Made by a program: the position numbers and the translations under genes. This document shows, piece after piece, positions 1 through 12,000 of a stretch of 61,511 nt of DNA (position 1 is its first letter; the number at the start of each line of letters is the position of its first letter). The notes under the pieces were generated by a model. It saw only the letters and a program-made list of their open reading frames with translations, ran no database searches and was not told the origin of the DNA. This DNA is from Bacteroidales bacterium (GTDB taxonomy: Bacteria; Bacteroidota; Bacteroidia; Bacteroidales; UBA932), in the NCBI GenBank assembly GCA_016285215.1, contig JAEEQI010000001.1, forward strand, positions 1 to 61,511, in the 5' to 3' direction.

Positions 1-36
1 CCACCATTGCCTTCTATATCTATTTCTGGTAGTATT

Positions 37-762
37 ATGTTGGAAGAACTGAAAAAGAAAGTATGCCAGGCCAACCTGGACCTGGTAAAACACGGCCTGG
101 TGCTGTTCACCTGGGGCAACGTAAGCGCCATAGACCGCGAAAGCGGCCTGGTGGTGATAAAGCCCAGCGGCGTGTCCTACGATAACATGAAGCCCGAAGA
201 CATGGTAGTGGTGGACCTGGACGGAAAAGTGGTGGAGGGAGAACTGAACCCCTCCTCCGACACGCCCACCCACGTGGTCCTGTACAAGGCCTTCCCCAAC
301 ATCGGCGGCGTGGTGCACACCCATAGCACCTATGCCACCGCCTGGGCCCAGGCCGGAGAGAATATCCCCAATATCGGCACCACCCATGCCGATTATTTCC
401 ACGAGGATATTCCCTGCACGCGCGACATGAAAAAGGCCGAAGTTTTTGGCGAATATGAGAAAGAAACGGGCAACGTGATTGTGGAAACCTTCCAGGAAAT
501 CAATCCGGACGACACCCCCGCCGTGCTGGTGAAAAACCACGGTCCCTTTGCCTGGGGCAAAGATGCCGACAATGCCGTGCACAACGCCGTGGTGCTGGAG
601 GAAGTAGCCAAGATGGCCTTCATAGCCTGCAACGTGCATATGTCTTTCAATGTCAAAATGGGCCTGATGTCCAACAAACCTTCTATGAACAAGCACCTCA
701 TTGAGAAACACTACAGCCGTAAGCACGGACCCAACGCCTACTACGGCCAAAAAAAGAAATAA
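37..762 (+). CDS. araD: L-ribulose-5-phosphate 4-epimerase
   Basis: Converts L-ribulose 5-phosphate to D-xylulose 5-phosphate, the last step of L-arabinose catabolism, in the cytosol. It is a class II aldolase/AraD-family protein of 241 residues, near the usual ~230. The metal-site residues line up with the E. coli enzyme: Asp75 in SSDTPTH, His94 and His96 in VVHTHS, and His168 in VKNHGP. The open frame extends upstream to a TTG at 7, but the family N-terminus (MLEELKKKV) fits the ATG at 37. It is followed 22 bp later by araA and then araB, an unbroken catabolic operon whose promoter lies outside the window. Confidence 0.95.
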   Translation: MLEELKKKVCQANLDLVKHGLVLFTWGNVSAIDRESGLVVIKPSGVSYDNMKPEDMVVVDLDGKVVEGELNPSSDTPTHVVLYKAFPNIGGVVHTHSTYATAWAQAGENIPNIGTTHADYFHEDIPCTRDMKKAEVFGEYEKETGNVIVETFQEINPDDTPAVLVKNHGPFAWGKDADNAVHNAVVLEEVAKMAFIACNVHMSFNVKMGLMSNKPSMNKHLIEKHYSRKHGPNAYYGQKKK

Positions 763-784
763 TAACACAAAACTGAATACAATT

Positions 785-2320
785 ATGGCATTTGAAAATT
801 GCGAATTATGGTGGGTCACCGGTGCCCAACTGTTATACGGCGGAGACGCTGTGGTTAAAGTAGACGCCCACTCCAAGGAGATGGTAGACGGCCTCAACGC
901 TTCCGGCAACATTCCGGTAAGAATCGTTTACAAAGGAACGGCCAACTCCAGCCAGGAAGTGGAAGATGTGATGCTGGCGGCCAACAACGACCCCAAGTGC
1001 GTGGGCATCATCACCTGGATGCACACCTTCTCCCCCGCCAAGATGTGGATCAAGGGCCTTCAGGACCTGAAGAAGCCCCTCCTCCACTTCCACACCCAGT
1101 ACAATGCGGAGATTCCCTGGAACGAGATTGACATGGACTTCATGAACCTGAACCAGAGCGCTCACGGAGACATTGAATTCGGCCATATCTGCTCCCGGAT
1201 GAGGGTACCCCGCAAGGTGGTGGTAGGTTACTGGAAAGATCCTGAGGCCCAGCGCCGCATTGCCATCTGGGCCCGCGTAAGCGCCGCCATGGCCGATGCC
1301 CGCAACGTCCGCTGCCTGATGTTCGGCATGAATATGAACAACGTGGCCGTGACGGACGGAGACCGCGTGGAATTTGAGCAGCGCCTGGGTTATCACGTAG
1401 ACTACTACCCGGTATCCTCCCTGATGGACTATTGGAAGAAAGTTTCTCCTCAGGAGGTAGACGCCCTGGTAGAAGAGTACAAGAGCCTCTATACCATCAA
1501 GATTGACGAAACCGGCCCCGAAGTATACTGGAAGAAGGTGCGCAACGCCGCCCGGGCAGAGATTGCCATCCGCCGCGTCCTGAAGGACAAGGGCGCCACC
1601 GCCTTCACCACCAACTTTGACGACCTGGGAGATGCCGATATCGAATCCCCTACCTTCTGCGGCTTCGACCAGATTCCCGGCCTGGCCACCCAGCGCCTCA
1701 TGGCCGAAGGTTATGGCTTCGGTGCCGAAGGAGACTGGAAGACCGCCTGCCTGCAGCGCACCCTCTGGGTGATGTCCCAGGGCCTTCCCGGCGGCTGCTC
1801 CTTCCTGGAAGACTACACCCTCAACTTTGCCGGTGAAAAGTCTTCTTGCCTGCAGAGCCATATGCTGGAAGTCTGCCCCATGATAGCCAGCGAGAAACCC
1901 AAGTTGGAAGTGCACTTCCTGGGCATTGGTATCCGCAAGCAGCCCACCGCCCGTCTGGTGTTCACCTCCAAGACCGGCCCCGGCTCCAAGGCTACCATCG
2001 TAGACCTCGGAAACCGCTTCCGCGTCATTGTGCAGGATGTAGACTGCATCGAGCCCCAGCCCATGCCCAAACTGCCCGTGGCATCGGCCCTCTGGGTCCC
2101 CCGTCCCAGCTTTGAGGTTGGCGCCTGCGCCTGGATCCTGGCCGGCGGCACGCACCATTCGGCCTTCAGCTACGACATCACGGCCGAATACTGGGGAGAC
2201 TTTGCCGAAATTACCGGCATCGAGTTCCTCCACATCGGAGAGCATACCACCATTCACCAGTTCAAGAAAGAACTGCGGATGAACGAAGTATATTATCTGC
2301 TGAACAAAGCCCTCCAGTAG
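785..2320 (+). CDS. araA: L-arabinose isomerase
   Basis: Isomerizes L-arabinose to L-ribulose with a divalent metal in the cytosol. At 511 residues it matches the usual ~500. The start [19 protein letters not shown] is the family N-terminus, so the ATG at 785 is chosen over the in-frame extension that overlaps araD. Active-site blocks are visible: [15 protein letters not shown] and FLEDYTLNF supply the catalytic Glu residues, and SHMLEVCP and [11 protein letters not shown] supply the metal-site His. araB starts 1 bp after the stop, implying translational coupling. Confidence 0.97.
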   Translation: MAFENCELWWVTGAQLLYGGDAVVKVDAHSKEMVDGLNASGNIPVRIVYKGTANSSQEVEDVMLAANNDPKCVGIITWMHTFSPAKMWIKGLQDLKKPLLHFHTQYNAEIPWNEIDMDFMNLNQSAHGDIEFGHICSRMRVPRKVVVGYWKDPEAQRRIAIWARVSAAMADARNVRCLMFGMNMNNVAVTDGDRVEFEQRLGYHVDYYPVSSLMDYWKKVSPQEVDALVEEYKSLYTIKIDETGPEVYWKKVRNAARAEIAIRRVLKDKGATAFTTNFDDLGDADIESPTFCGFDQIPGLATQRLMAEGYGFGAEGDWKTACLQRTLWVMSQGLPGGCSFLEDYTLNFAGEKSSCLQSHMLEVCPMIASEKPKLEVHFLGIGIRKQPTARLVFTSKTGPGSKATIVDLGNRFRVIVQDVDCIEPQPMPKLPVASALWVPRPSFEVGACAWILAGGTHHSAFSYDITAEYWGDFAEITGIEFLHIGEHTTIHQFKKELRMNEVYYLLNKALQ

Positions 2321-2321
2321 T

Positions 2322-3914
2322 ATGAACGCCAAACAGACCATCGAGGCCGGGAAAGCCATCCTGGGCATCGAATTCGGCAGCACCCGCATCAAGGCTGTCC
2401 TGATAGATGAGGAACACAATCCCATCGCCCAGGGCAGCCACGAGTGGGAAAACCAGTTTGAAGGCGGCTACTGGACTTACAGCCTGGACGCCATCTGGAC
2501 CGGTCTGCAGAAGTGCTACTCCGACCTGCGGGAAGATGTCCACAAGCACTACAACGCAGAGATCGTAAACCTTGCCGGCATTGGCATCAGCGCCATGATG
2601 CACGGTTATATGGCCTTCAACAGCGCAGACCAGCTGCTGGCACCCTTCCGCACCTGGCGCAACACCAATACCGGTGCCGCCGCCAAGGAACTGAGCGCCC
2701 TGTTCAACTTCAACATGCCCCTCCGCTGGAGCCTCTCGCACCTGTACCAGTGCATCCTGGACGGAGAAGAGCACGTGAAGGACGTAGTTTTCTTCACCAC
2801 CCTGGCCGGTTACATCCATTGGAAACTCACCGGACACAAGGTGCTGGGCGTGGGCGATGCCTCCGGCATGATGCCCATCGATGCCAAAACCAAGGACTTT
2901 GACGAAAAACGTATTGCTGCCTTTGACAAGTTGGTAGCGCCCAAGGGATATCCCTGGAAGCTGAGGGACATCCTTCCCAAGGTGCTGCTGGCAGGCGAAC
3001 CGGCCGGCGTGCTCACCGAAGACGGAGCCCGCCTGCTGGACATCTCCGGCCATCTGAAGCCGGGAGTTCCCTTCTGCCCGCCGGAAGGAGACGCCGGAAC
3101 GGGCATGGTAGCCACCAACGCCGTGAAGCCCCGCACGGGCAATGTATCGGCCGGCACCTCTTCCTTCTCCATGATTGTGATGGAAAAGGACCTGTCCAAG
3201 CCGTACGAAGTCATTGACATCGTAACCACCCCGGACGGTGCGCCGGTGGCCATGGTGCACTGTAACAACTGCACCAGCGACCTCAACGCCTGGGTGAACC
3301 TGTTCAAGGAGTACCAGCAGCTGCTGGGCATTCCCGTGGACATGAACGAAGTCTTTGGCAAGCTGTACAACAACGCCCTCACGGGAGACGCAGACTGCGG
3401 AGGCCTGGTAGCGTACAACTACTTCTCCGGAGAGCCCGTGACGGGCCTTTCCGAAGGACGTCCGCTGTTTGTGCGCAACGCCCTGGACAAGTTCAGCCTG
3501 GCCAACTTTATGCGGGCCCACCTATATGCATCGGTGGGTGTGCTGAAGATTGGAAACGATATCCTGTTCAAGGAAGAGAAGGTGAAAGTGGACCGCATCA
3601 CCGGTCACGGAGGCCTGTTCAAAACGCCCGTTGTGGGCCAGAGAGTACTGGCCGCCGCGCTGGGAACGCCCATTTCCGTGATGGAAACCGCCGGAGAAGG
3701 CGGTGCCTGGGGCATTGCCCTGCTGGCTGCCTTCTGCGTAAACAATGCCGGCAAGCTGTCCCTCCCGGACTATCTGGAAAAGAAAGTCTTCGGCGGAAGC
3801 ACCGGAACGGAAATAGCCCCTACTCAGGAAGACATCGCCGGCTTTGACGCCTGGATACAAAACTATACCGCCTGCCTTCCCATCGAGGAAGCGGCGGTAC
3901 AGAACAAAGCTTAA
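2322..3914 (+). CDS. araB: L-ribulokinase, FGGY family
   Basis: Phosphorylates L-ribulose at C5 using ATP. It is a 530-residue FGGY kinase: the N-terminal phosphate-binding motif [15 protein letters not shown] is at about residues 14-28, and the C-terminal ATP-site blocks GHGGLFKTP and [14 protein letters not shown] are at about 427-470. Family membership is certain. Ribulokinase rather than another pentulokinase is inferred from its position right after araD-araA. The xylulokinase homologue in this window (29065-30540) sits with xylA. The stop codon is followed directly by a strong bidirectional terminator. Confidence 0.9.
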   Translation: MNAKQTIEAGKAILGIEFGSTRIKAVLIDEEHNPIAQGSHEWENQFEGGYWTYSLDAIWTGLQKCYSDLREDVHKHYNAEIVNLAGIGISAMMHGYMAFNSADQLLAPFRTWRNTNTGAAAKELSALFNFNMPLRWSLSHLYQCILDGEEHVKDVVFFTTLAGYIHWKLTGHKVLGVGDASGMMPIDAKTKDFDEKRIAAFDKLVAPKGYPWKLRDILPKVLLAGEPAGVLTEDGARLLDISGHLKPGVPFCPPEGDAGTGMVATNAVKPRTGNVSAGTSSFSMIVMEKDLSKPYEVIDIVTTPDGAPVAMVHCNNCTSDLNAWVNLFKEYQQLLGIPVDMNEVFGKLYNNALTGDADCGGLVAYNYFSGEPVTGLSEGRPLFVRNALDKFSLANFMRAHLYASVGVLKIGNDILFKEEKVKVDRITGHGGLFKTPVVGQRVLAAALGTPISVMETAGEGGAWGIALLAAFCVNNAGKLSLPDYLEKKVFGGSTGTEIAPTQEDIAGFDAWIQNYTACLPIEEAAVQNKA

Positions 3915-3950
3915 AAAAATCCCGAGGCCTCAAAACCTCGGGATTTTTTT
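3913..3950. terminator. Bidirectional intrinsic terminator between araB and the arabinan operon
   Basis: A perfect 15-bp stem (3913-3927 with 3936-3950) with an 8-nt loop. It has an A-run on the left and a T-run on the right, so it works on both strands. It overlaps the araB stop and reaches into the stop of the convergent GH51 gene. Confidence 0.93.
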
Positions 3951-5484
3951 ATTTCACTTCCAGCACCACTATGGATGCGGCGGGAAGGGTTAATTTCACC
4001 TTGTTGCCGCTAATCTTGGTGCCCGTGAAAGCGGCCGGTTTAACAGCCGGTTCCTTGCCAAAATCGTTGTAGGCGTGCACATCGGGAGCCGTCAGGATTT
4101 CACCGGTAACGGTCTTGGGCTTCAAGGAATCAAAGCTCAGTTCCACCGTGACGGGCTTATCCAGCACAGGATTGGCCAGGGAAACGTGCAGGACGCCGGA
4201 AGCATCGCGCGAGGCACTGGCGCTGAACTTGTCCATAATGCGGCCTTCTTCGGACACCAGACGCTCGCAGTCATACTCGGCCGGCACATAGGTGGCATTC
4301 TGGTGTACGCTATACATCCGGAACACGTGATAAGTGGGCGTAAGCAGCATCTGGGGGCCTTTGGTAAGGATCATAGCCTGCAGAACATTCACTACCTGGG
4401 CAATGTTGGCCATCTTCAGACGGGCCGTATGCTTGTTGAAAATATTCAGCGAAAGGGCGGCTACCATAGCGTCTCTAAGCGTGTTCTGCTGATACAGGTG
4501 GCCGGGATTGAAACCGGGTTCGGAATCAAACCAGGTACCCCATTCGTCCAGCAGGAGCGCCACGCGGCGCTGAGGGTCGTAGGCGTCCATGATGGCCTCG
4601 TGGTTCCGAAGCACCTCATCTACCTCCACGCACTTGGCCAGGGTGTTGTAGTAGTCCTCATTGGTAAAGTGCAGGGCAGCGCCCTTGCTTCCTACCCATC
4701 CCTTGCAGGTATAATAATGCAGGGAAAGACCATCCATCTTGGAAGCAGCGTTTTTCATCATCACGCGGGTCCAGTTGTAGTCATAGTCAGATGCACCGCA
4801 AGCCACCTTGAACAGCTGGTTTCCACTGTAGTTACGGGAGTAGAGGGCGTAGCGCTTATATACGTCGGAATAATAATCCGGCGTCATATCGCCTCCGCAG
4901 CCCCAACTCTCATTGCCGACGCCCAGGTATTTTACCTTCCAGGGCTCTTTGCGGCCGTTTTTAGCGCGGAGTTCGGCCATCGTTCCATTCTCGGCCGTCA
5001 TATATTCCACCCACTTGGCCAGTTCCTCCACGGTGCCGGAGCCCACGTTGCCGCTGATGTACGGCTGCGTGCCCAGCATCTCACACAGGTTCAGGAACTC
5101 GTGCGTACCGAAGGAATTGTCTTCCAGGGTACTACCCCAGTTGTTGTTCACCAGCTTGGGCCGATTCTCGCGAGGGCCGATACCGTCCATCCAATGGTAC
5201 TCATCGGCAAAGCAGCCGCCGGGCCAGCGCAGCACGGGAACTTTCAGGGCCTTCAAGGCCTCCAACACATCGATACGATACCCCTCCACATTGGGGATAT
5301 CACTGTCCGGACCCACCCAGATGCCTTCGTAGATGCATCGGCCCAGATGCTCGGAAAACTGTCCGTAAATCTCGGCCGGAATCCCGGGCTGCCCCTGGGC
5401 GGTCTCACTTACCTTGACTTTGACCTGGGCGGTTGCGCCCAGGGTCAAAGCCAAAGCAAAAACTAACATCAAAACTTTTTTCAT
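3949..5484 (-). CDS. Exported alpha-L-arabinofuranosidase, GH51
   Basis: Removes terminal alpha-L-arabinofuranosyl residues from arabinan or arabino-oligosaccharides, probably in the periplasm. It is 511 residues with a signal peptide (about 1-20, ending GATAQ). The GH51 acid/base Glu192 is in [11 protein letters not shown] and the nucleophile Glu314 in [24 protein letters not shown] near residue 90 is another GH51 block. It is the last gene of the minus-strand arabinan operon, 3 bp after the upstream GH43 gene. It has only ~500 residues and lacks the N-terminal binding module of the second GH51 at 18888. Confidence 0.94.
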   Translation of the reverse strand: MKKVLMLVFALALTLGATAQVKVKVSETAQGQPGIPAEIYGQFSEHLGRCIYEGIWVGPDSDIPNVEGYRIDVLEALKALKVPVLRWPGGCFADEYHWMDGIGPRENRPKLVNNNWGSTLEDNSFGTHEFLNLCEMLGTQPYISGNVGSGTVEELAKWVEYMTAENGTMAELRAKNGRKEPWKVKYLGVGNESWGCGGDMTPDYYSDVYKRYALYSRNYSGNQLFKVACGASDYDYNWTRVMMKNAASKMDGLSLHYYTCKGWVGSKGAALHFTNEDYYNTLAKCVEVDEVLRNHEAIMDAYDPQRRVALLLDEWGTWFDSEPGFNPGHLYQQNTLRDAMVAALSLNIFNKHTARLKMANIAQVVNVLQAMILTKGPQMLLTPTYHVFRMYSVHQNATYVPAEYDCERLVSEEGRIMDKFSASASRDASGVLHVSLANPVLDKPVTVELSFDSLKPKTVTGEILTAPDVHAYNDFGKEPAVKPAAFTGTKISGNKVKLTLPAASIVVLEVK

Positions 5485-5487
5485 CCG

Positions 5488-7182
5488 TTATTTGATTTTC
5501 TTGCCCCAGATGGTGGCATTCACATCCTTGTGCGTTCCGGCGAAGACCACGGTCTCCTGACGGGGATCAGCCTCCCAGTCGGCCTCGTGCGCCACTACCA
5601 TTACGATGGAGAAATTGTCACGCGTAATGGTCAGGAACTGCCGGGACTCGTCAAACTTCCAGGTACCATTCTCCGCACCATTCAAGGTCACCTTGCCGTC
5701 GGCGGTGAAGACAAATTCCATAGAGGGATCCTGCACGCCCTGAACGTAAGCCAGGTCTATGATTTCATAGGTGCCGGCAATCTCAGAAGCGGTCACAGCC
5801 TTCTTGTCCAGACCGGCATAACGCTCCGGCAGGGCCAGCGGCCACAGGTCGTCCAGATTATCGGCCGATGAAGGAGCCCATACGATGCGGCGGATATGGC
5901 CCATCATGAGGGCATTGGAGCTGGCGTTGCCGTTCACACCGGCCGGCAGACGGCCCTGCGAAGCATAGAACCAGTCACCGGTGATATCCTGCTGGAAGAT
6001 ACCGCAGTGGGAAATACCTACCCAGCCGGCGCTGCCCGCAAACTTGTAGGGATGGGTGACGATAGGATAAGCCACATTTCCCTCGCTAATGTTGTTTCCC
6101 TTGATATCGTAGTAGGGGCCTTCGATGTTCTCTGCCCGGCAGACACGGGTGTTGTAAGGAACATCCAGCCCGTCATACGCCATAAACAGGTAGTAGTACT
6201 TGCCGTTTTTCACAATCTCAGGAGCCTCGGACCCCTGCCAGCGGCTCCAGGTACCGGAAGCCACGCGGGTAGCAATGCGCTTGCCATAGTTGGGGTTGGC
6301 ATTCCAAGGCTCTCCCAGACCCTTGAATACGCCGCCCTGGAAGGCCGCCTTCGGCAGACCGCTTTCCGGATCAATCTCCATAATGGCGAAACCGCTGTGC
6401 CAGGAGCCATAAATGAGCCAGTGCTTGCCCTCATCCACAATGTAAGTGGGGTCGATGGCGTTGAAATAGAAGTAAGAGCTGCCATAGTCTCCGCCATAGC
6501 TGGCGCGGCCATAGGCATCGAAGGCCTTGTCCGTAGAGGAGCAGGTCACAAAACCCTTGTCCACCCAGGAATCCGGATCCTCCGGCGTGGTAGTTTCACA
6601 CATACCGATGAAAGCACGCTCGGTCCAGCTGCCATCGAAACTGGCGGGGGTATTGGGCGCGCCGGTCTTGATGAAGTTGTCCACGATGATACTGTAGTAC
6701 ATACGTACCTTTCCGTCAACGACACGCACCACGGGAGCCCAGTAACCATATACCGGGTTATCGATGGGTTCCAGGTTCATACGGCCACGGATGCTGTTCA
6801 GAGAGTCTTTCACCCAAGCCGGGGCTGTGTTCATAGGACCGTAAATGTGGGTCCAGTTCACCAGATCCTTGGAGCGCTTGCCCTGGAACTGACGGCCCAT
6901 GGTAGCTTTGTCATGCTCATTTCCGTAAGAAGCAGATGTGCCGAACATATAGTAATACCCGTTATAGAAGGTAACGGAAGGGTCGTGCACGTTGGCCAGG
7001 TTCCAATTGGGATGGAAGTCCCAGTTGGCGATGGAGGCGTAGTCGTCGGCATAGGTAGGGATACCGCTGTCATTCACTTTCCCCTCGAAATCCTCCTTGG
7101 TCCGGATTCCCACACCGTCATCCTTGGTACAGGCAGCCCATGCAAGAGCGCCGCAGAGGGCCAAAACAAGATATTTTTTCAT
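5488..7182 (-). CDS. GH43 arabinan-active lipoprotein (arabinanase/arabinofuranosidase)
   Basis: A 564-residue lipoprotein glycosidase with signal MKKYLVLALCGALAWAAC. A five-blade GH43 propeller follows. The catalytic base Asp is in NVHDPSVTFYNGYYYMFG and the acid Glu in GSEAPEIVKNGKYYYLF. Residues ~440-564 form a separate beta-rich domain typical of Bacteroidota endo-arabinanases. The ATG at 7182 is preferred over one 6 nt upstream because GGAG then lies about 7 nt before it. Lipidation suggests cell-surface or outer-membrane anchoring next to SusC/SusD. Endo- versus exo-action cannot be decided from sequence. Confidence 0.9.
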   Translation of the reverse strand: MKKYLVLALCGALAWAACTKDDGVGIRTKEDFEGKVNDSGIPTYADDYASIANWDFHPNWNLANVHDPSVTFYNGYYYMFGTSASYGNEHDKATMGRQFQGKRSKDLVNWTHIYGPMNTAPAWVKDSLNSIRGRMNLEPIDNPVYGYWAPVVRVVDGKVRMYYSIIVDNFIKTGAPNTPASFDGSWTERAFIGMCETTTPEDPDSWVDKGFVTCSSTDKAFDAYGRASYGGDYGSSYFYFNAIDPTYIVDEGKHWLIYGSWHSGFAIMEIDPESGLPKAAFQGGVFKGLGEPWNANPNYGKRIATRVASGTWSRWQGSEAPEIVKNGKYYYLFMAYDGLDVPYNTRVCRAENIEGPYYDIKGNNISEGNVAYPIVTHPYKFAGSAGWVGISHCGIFQQDITGDWFYASQGRLPAGVNGNASSNALMMGHIRRIVWAPSSADNLDDLWPLALPERYAGLDKKAVTASEIAGTYEIIDLAYVQGVQDPSMEFVFTADGKVTLNGAENGTWKFDESRQFLTITRDNFSIVMVVAHEADWEADPRQETVVFAGTHKDVNATIWGKKIK

Positions 7183-7197
7183 AATCATTCTCCTTTA

Positions 7198-9024
7198 TTA
7201 GTTCAAATCGGTCACAGGGTGAATTCTCCAAGCGGGCGTGTTGGGCGTGCTGGTATTGGCCGAATTGCCGTGCAGCTTGGGGTTGTTGTTCAGGGTACCC
7301 TGGAAGATCGGGAAGTACTCGTGTCCCTCGCGGAAATAAGAGGTATAGGAGTCGTCGGTGCAATCCAGCGGGGTGCCGGAACCCTTGGGGTTCAGGTTGT
7401 CGGTGGTGATGGGCTTCATCACGGCCTCGTCGTACTTGTCATCAAAGTAATAACGGCTGTGGGCGGCAATCTGCTGCAGGCGCTCGGGATTGTAGAAGAA
7501 GCCCCAGCGGATGAGGTCTACGCCGCGGCCGTTCTCCAGGCCGAACTCCTTGGGACGCTCCACATTGGCAATCTGCTCGAAGAGCTTGTCGGCATTGCCG
7601 GCGAAGGTGGCCAGGCTCAGGGGAGCCAGGGCAACGCGTCCGCGAACGGCATTGATCCAGTCGATGGCCTGCTGGGTGGGGCCGTTGACCTCGTTCTCGC
7701 ACTCGGCGGCACGAAGGAGGACATCGGCATAACGCATCAGGCGCACATTGATACCGCAGTGCAGACCGGTAACCACGCTGGCGTACAGGCCGGTGCGGGC
7801 ATTGGTCCACTTGGATACGGGAATACCACCGTTGTCGTTGTTGGTACGCAGCTTACCCTGGGTCTCATTGGTAATCACTTCCTGATACACAACGTTCGCA
7901 CGAGGATCTCCACCAGGATATGCAGCCGTAGCATTACCCGTATACAGGTCATATTCGGGCTCATAGGTCATAGCCGTCCAGTACAGACGGGGATCCAGAC
8001 GACCGTCGGTGCACTTCTCCGCCTTAAACAGGTTGTAGAGCCAGTTGCTCATGGCAACGTCACCCCAGCCGCCGAAGGTTCCGGGGCCCATATTGGCTTC
8101 AAGGGCGTGGCCCTGGGTAGCATTGGAGGAGATGTTCACAGGGGTCCATTCCTCATCCACGCCGCCGGTGCCGTAGTCCATGAACTGGACTTCGAAGAGG
8201 CTTTCCGCATTGTTCTCATCCACCCCTTCACGGAAGTTGGCGCCGTAGTCGGCCACCAGTTCATAGTGGCCATATTTCTCAGTACCGCCATCGGCCGTGT
8301 TCAGGAGGTCCTTCAGGATCTTGAGGGCATCCTCATATTTGTGACGGAACATCAGCGTACGGGCATAGTAACCGGCAGCAGCACCGCAGGTGGCACGGCC
8401 CTTGGCCCACTCACCGCCGATGTCACGCTTGGGAAGAAGTTCCATCGCTTCCAGAAGATCGGATTCCACCAGGTCCAGGATTTCGTCCTGACTCACGTTT
8501 TCCGAGTAGATGGTCTCCAGGGAGCCATACTGGGCATAGTCGTCGAACTTGGGAACGGTCTGGTAGTAAGTAGCGAGCTGGTAATATGCCAGGGCACGAA
8601 GGAACAGGGCCTCACCGCGCATACGGGCACGGGCCGGGGTCATATTGTTCTCCTCGGGATTGATCTTTTTCAGGACAAAGTTACAGCGGTTTACCACGTG
8701 GTAGCTGTCACGCCAGATCCACTGGTCGGTGACATCGATGGTACCGGGGGAATTGAGGTGATCGGCGGGAATATACCAGGCGTTCTGGGGGTTCCAGGCT
8801 TCATCGCCACGCATCACATCGTGCATATAGCCCACACGGGCGAACGTGCCTTCCAGGCGGATGCGGTTGTAGCACGCAATCACGGCCTCCTGAAGGTCTG
8901 CATCGGTGTTGCCGAAGTCGTATGTGGTCTGGTTGTTCACATTTTTCACGGCCAGTTCCTTGTCGCAGGAAGCAATGGTGACCAGCATCGTGAAGGCAGC
9001 CAGAATAAACGATATCTTTTTCAT
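7198..9024 (-). CDS. SusD/RagB-family glycan-binding lipoprotein
   Basis: The surface lid of a SusC/D importer; it binds the oligosaccharide and closes over the TonB-dependent channel. It has 608 residues, with a lipoprotein signal ending in TIASC and then the SusD TPR-like fold. Recognizable segments are FLRALAYYQLATYYQTVP, the AECENEVNGP region and the C-terminal FPIFQGTLNNNPKL. The start MKKISF at 9024 is preferred over an ATG 12 nt upstream because it begins directly at the signal peptide. It follows the SusC gene (ends 9047) in the same transcript. Context predicts arabinan oligosaccharides as ligand. Confidence 0.95.
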   Translation of the reverse strand: MKKISFILAAFTMLVTIASCDKELAVKNVNNQTTYDFGNTDADLQEAVIACYNRIRLEGTFARVGYMHDVMRGDEAWNPQNAWYIPADHLNSPGTIDVTDQWIWRDSYHVVNRCNFVLKKINPEENNMTPARARMRGEALFLRALAYYQLATYYQTVPKFDDYAQYGSLETIYSENVSQDEILDLVESDLLEAMELLPKRDIGGEWAKGRATCGAAAGYYARTLMFRHKYEDALKILKDLLNTADGGTEKYGHYELVADYGANFREGVDENNAESLFEVQFMDYGTGGVDEEWTPVNISSNATQGHALEANMGPGTFGGWGDVAMSNWLYNLFKAEKCTDGRLDPRLYWTAMTYEPEYDLYTGNATAAYPGGDPRANVVYQEVITNETQGKLRTNNDNGGIPVSKWTNARTGLYASVVTGLHCGINVRLMRYADVLLRAAECENEVNGPTQQAIDWINAVRGRVALAPLSLATFAGNADKLFEQIANVERPKEFGLENGRGVDLIRWGFFYNPERLQQIAAHSRYYFDDKYDEAVMKPITTDNLNPKGSGTPLDCTDDSYTSYFREGHEYFPIFQGTLNNNPKLHGNSANTSTPNTPAWRIHPVTDLN

Positions 9025-9046
9025 ATTCTTGTGCATTTTCAGATTA

Positions 9047-12000
9047 CTAGAAGGACAGGTTCACACCAAACATGGCACTCATAGGAGCCGGATAAGAGCA
9101 ATAGTTGAAGCCCGGGGTGAAGACGCCGCCGGCGAAGTCAATATTGTAACCCTTGTAAGCAGTGATGGTTGCCAGGTTCTGGCCGGACAGGTACACGCGG
9201 ACGCCACGGATAAAAGCGTTCTCAAACCATTTCTCCGGGAAGTTGTAACCCAACTCAACGTTGGCTATCTTCCAGTAGGCACCGTTCTGCATGAAACGGG
9301 AGCTGAAGAAGTCGTTGTTCACCGTACCGTCGGCCGAATTGGCTACGCGCGGAACGGAAGTGCTGGGATTGGCGGGCGTCCAGGCATTCACCAGGTCCAC
9401 GCTCTTGTTGGTGATACCGTAAGAGCTGTGCAGGGCCTGGTCCACATAGTCCACCAGCTTGTGACCGGCGGCACCATACGTGGAGATGGTGAGGTCGATG
9501 CCCTTGTACTCGAAGCGGGCGCTCAGGCCAAACTGGACCTTGGGCATACCGCTGCCCAGGAAGGTGCGGTCATCGGCCGTAATCTGGCCATCGTTGTTGA
9601 TGTCACGGTAAGCCACATCGCCGGGCTTGGCACCGTTCTGGATTACGAAGTCACCGTTGTCGTTCACGTGATGGTCAATCTCGTACTGGTTCTGGAAGAT
9701 TCCTTCGTACACATAACCGTAGAAACGACCCACTTCCTCGCCCACAATGGTGCGGCACATGGCATCGTCACGGGAAACGGTACCCATACCCAGGGACGTT
9801 ACCACGTTCTTCGGGAAGGTGACGTTACCGGAGATATCGTATTTGAATTCGTGCTTGTAGTTACGATAGCTGGCGCTCAGTTCCACACCGGAGTTCACCA
9901 TAGTGGCGGCGTTCATCGTAACGGTTTCGTTGGTGGCACCGGCCTCGGCAGGAACGGGCACGGAGTAAAGCAGATCCTCAGAGACATTGCGATAGTAGTC
10001 GGCATTGAACTCCAGGGCACCGCCGAACATGGAATAGTCGATACCGATGTCCAGGGACTTCTTCTTTTCCCAGCGGATATACTCGTTCACGTAGTTGGAG
10101 ATAGCGGAACCCGTTACCTTGTTGCCACCGAAACTGTAAGTGTAGTTGCCGCGGGCCATGGTTTCCATAAAGGCATAGTCGCCGATGTTCTCGTTACCCA
10201 GGATACCGTAGGATGCACGGATCTTGAGGAGACTCACCAGGTGCGGATCCACGTTGTCGGCAAAGAAGCGCTCCTTGTCGATTCTCCAGCCCAGGGAGAA
10301 GGACGGGAACCAGTCCCAGCGGTTCACGCTCAGGCGGGAAGAACCGTCACGGCGGACCGTTGCCTGGAAGAGATAGCGGCCATCGTAGTCGTAGTTGATA
10401 CGGCCGATGATGGAAGACAGCACGTGTTCGCTCTCATAGGAGCTGGCATCACGGGTGGCGGCGTTGCCCACCTGCAGGTAGTAAGGCTCCGGGAAGTTGT
10501 TACCCCAACCGGCCAGCGTGTGGTATTTCTCGCGCTGGAAGGTGATACCGGCCACCGCGTTCAGATGATGCTTGCCAAACTTGCCGTCATAGGTGAGATA
10601 ATTTTCCACCAGGAAGTCGCTGTAGTTGTTGTAGTTCTCGCTCAGACGTTCATTGGTCTTGGCCAGGTAGTTGGCGTTGGACAGGATGAAGGCCGGAAGG
10701 AAGGTGAAGCCCTTCACGAAGGAACGGCTGTAAGAGAGGTTCAGGTTGTAATCCAGCTTATGGTTGTCGTTCTTATGACCCACCATATCCAGGATATCCA
10801 GGGTGGCGGAACCGGTGGCGACCACGCGGTCCACGGTGGACTTGCGCTGGATCAGGTTGTTGTACAGCAGCGGGTTGGCGATACGGATATCACCGTGTAC
10901 GCTGTCATAGTAGGTACCAAAGCCATAAGCGTCGTAGCTATAGTCGGAGGCGGCGCCCACCACGCGGTCCAGGAACCAGGTGGTGGCATCGTAGGCCTTG
11001 ATGGACGGGGGCATAAACAGAGCCGTTGCCATGATAGGATACTGGGTACCATACAGACCCTGTACGTATTCGTTGAGATTGGAAGCAGACATGTTGTCCT
11101 GGTCCGAGTGGGAGTATACGATACCTGTACGGATCTTCAGGAACTTGATGTCCATGGTATTGTTCACACGGATGGTGAAACGGTCAAAGTTGGGACCGGC
11201 ACCCCGGAGGGTTCCCTTCTGGGAGAAATAGTCCAGGCCCACATTGTAGGTGCTGTTCTCACCACCGCCGGACAAGTTCAGGTTGTGGTTCTGGCGGATA
11301 CCCGTCTTAAACATTTCCTTGAACCAGTCGGTATTGTTGGTCTTGGGATCCAGGTAGTTCTCGGAACCTACCACATAACCGGAGGGCACTTTGTCGGCCA
11401 GGCCGGAATTGGCATAGGACATACGCATATAGTCGCCATACTGGCTGGCGTCCATCACTTTGTACACGTCCTTGCGGATCTGGTCCACACCCACATAACC
11501 GCGGTAGTCAACCTTCACAGGCTGGTTCTTCTTACCGTTCTTGGTGGTGATGATAACCACGCCGTTAGCAGCACGGGAACCGTAGATGGCGGCGGCGGAA
11601 GCATCCTTCAGCACCTGGATGGTCTCAATGTCGTTGGGGGAGAAATCACGGATGGTGGTACCCATGGGCACGCCGTCAATCACGTACAGCGGGCTGGTGT
11701 CACCGAAGCTGCCGATACCGCGGATGCGGACGGAAGGGTCGGCACCGGGCTGACCGTCGGAAGTGATCTGCACACCGGCCACCTTACCCTCGAGCATGGA
11801 GGAGATGTTGGAGTGGGACACTTTCTTCATTTCATCGGCATCCACAATGGCGACAGAGCCGGTGAGGTCCACCTTTTTCTGGGAACCGTAACCCACCACG
11901 ACCACCTGGTCCAGGAGGGTGGTTTCCGTCTTCATGGTAATGGTACCCAGGTTACCGTTGGGGCCCACGGTGATTTCAATGGTTTCGAAACCAACGGAGA

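Noticed and set aside
5896..9084. 1062-codon open frame on the plus strand opposite GH43 and SusD
   Set aside because: It is antisense to two clear genes, rich in Gly/Val/His/Ile without domain motifs, and has no start signals. It is a shadow caused by high GC and codon bias.
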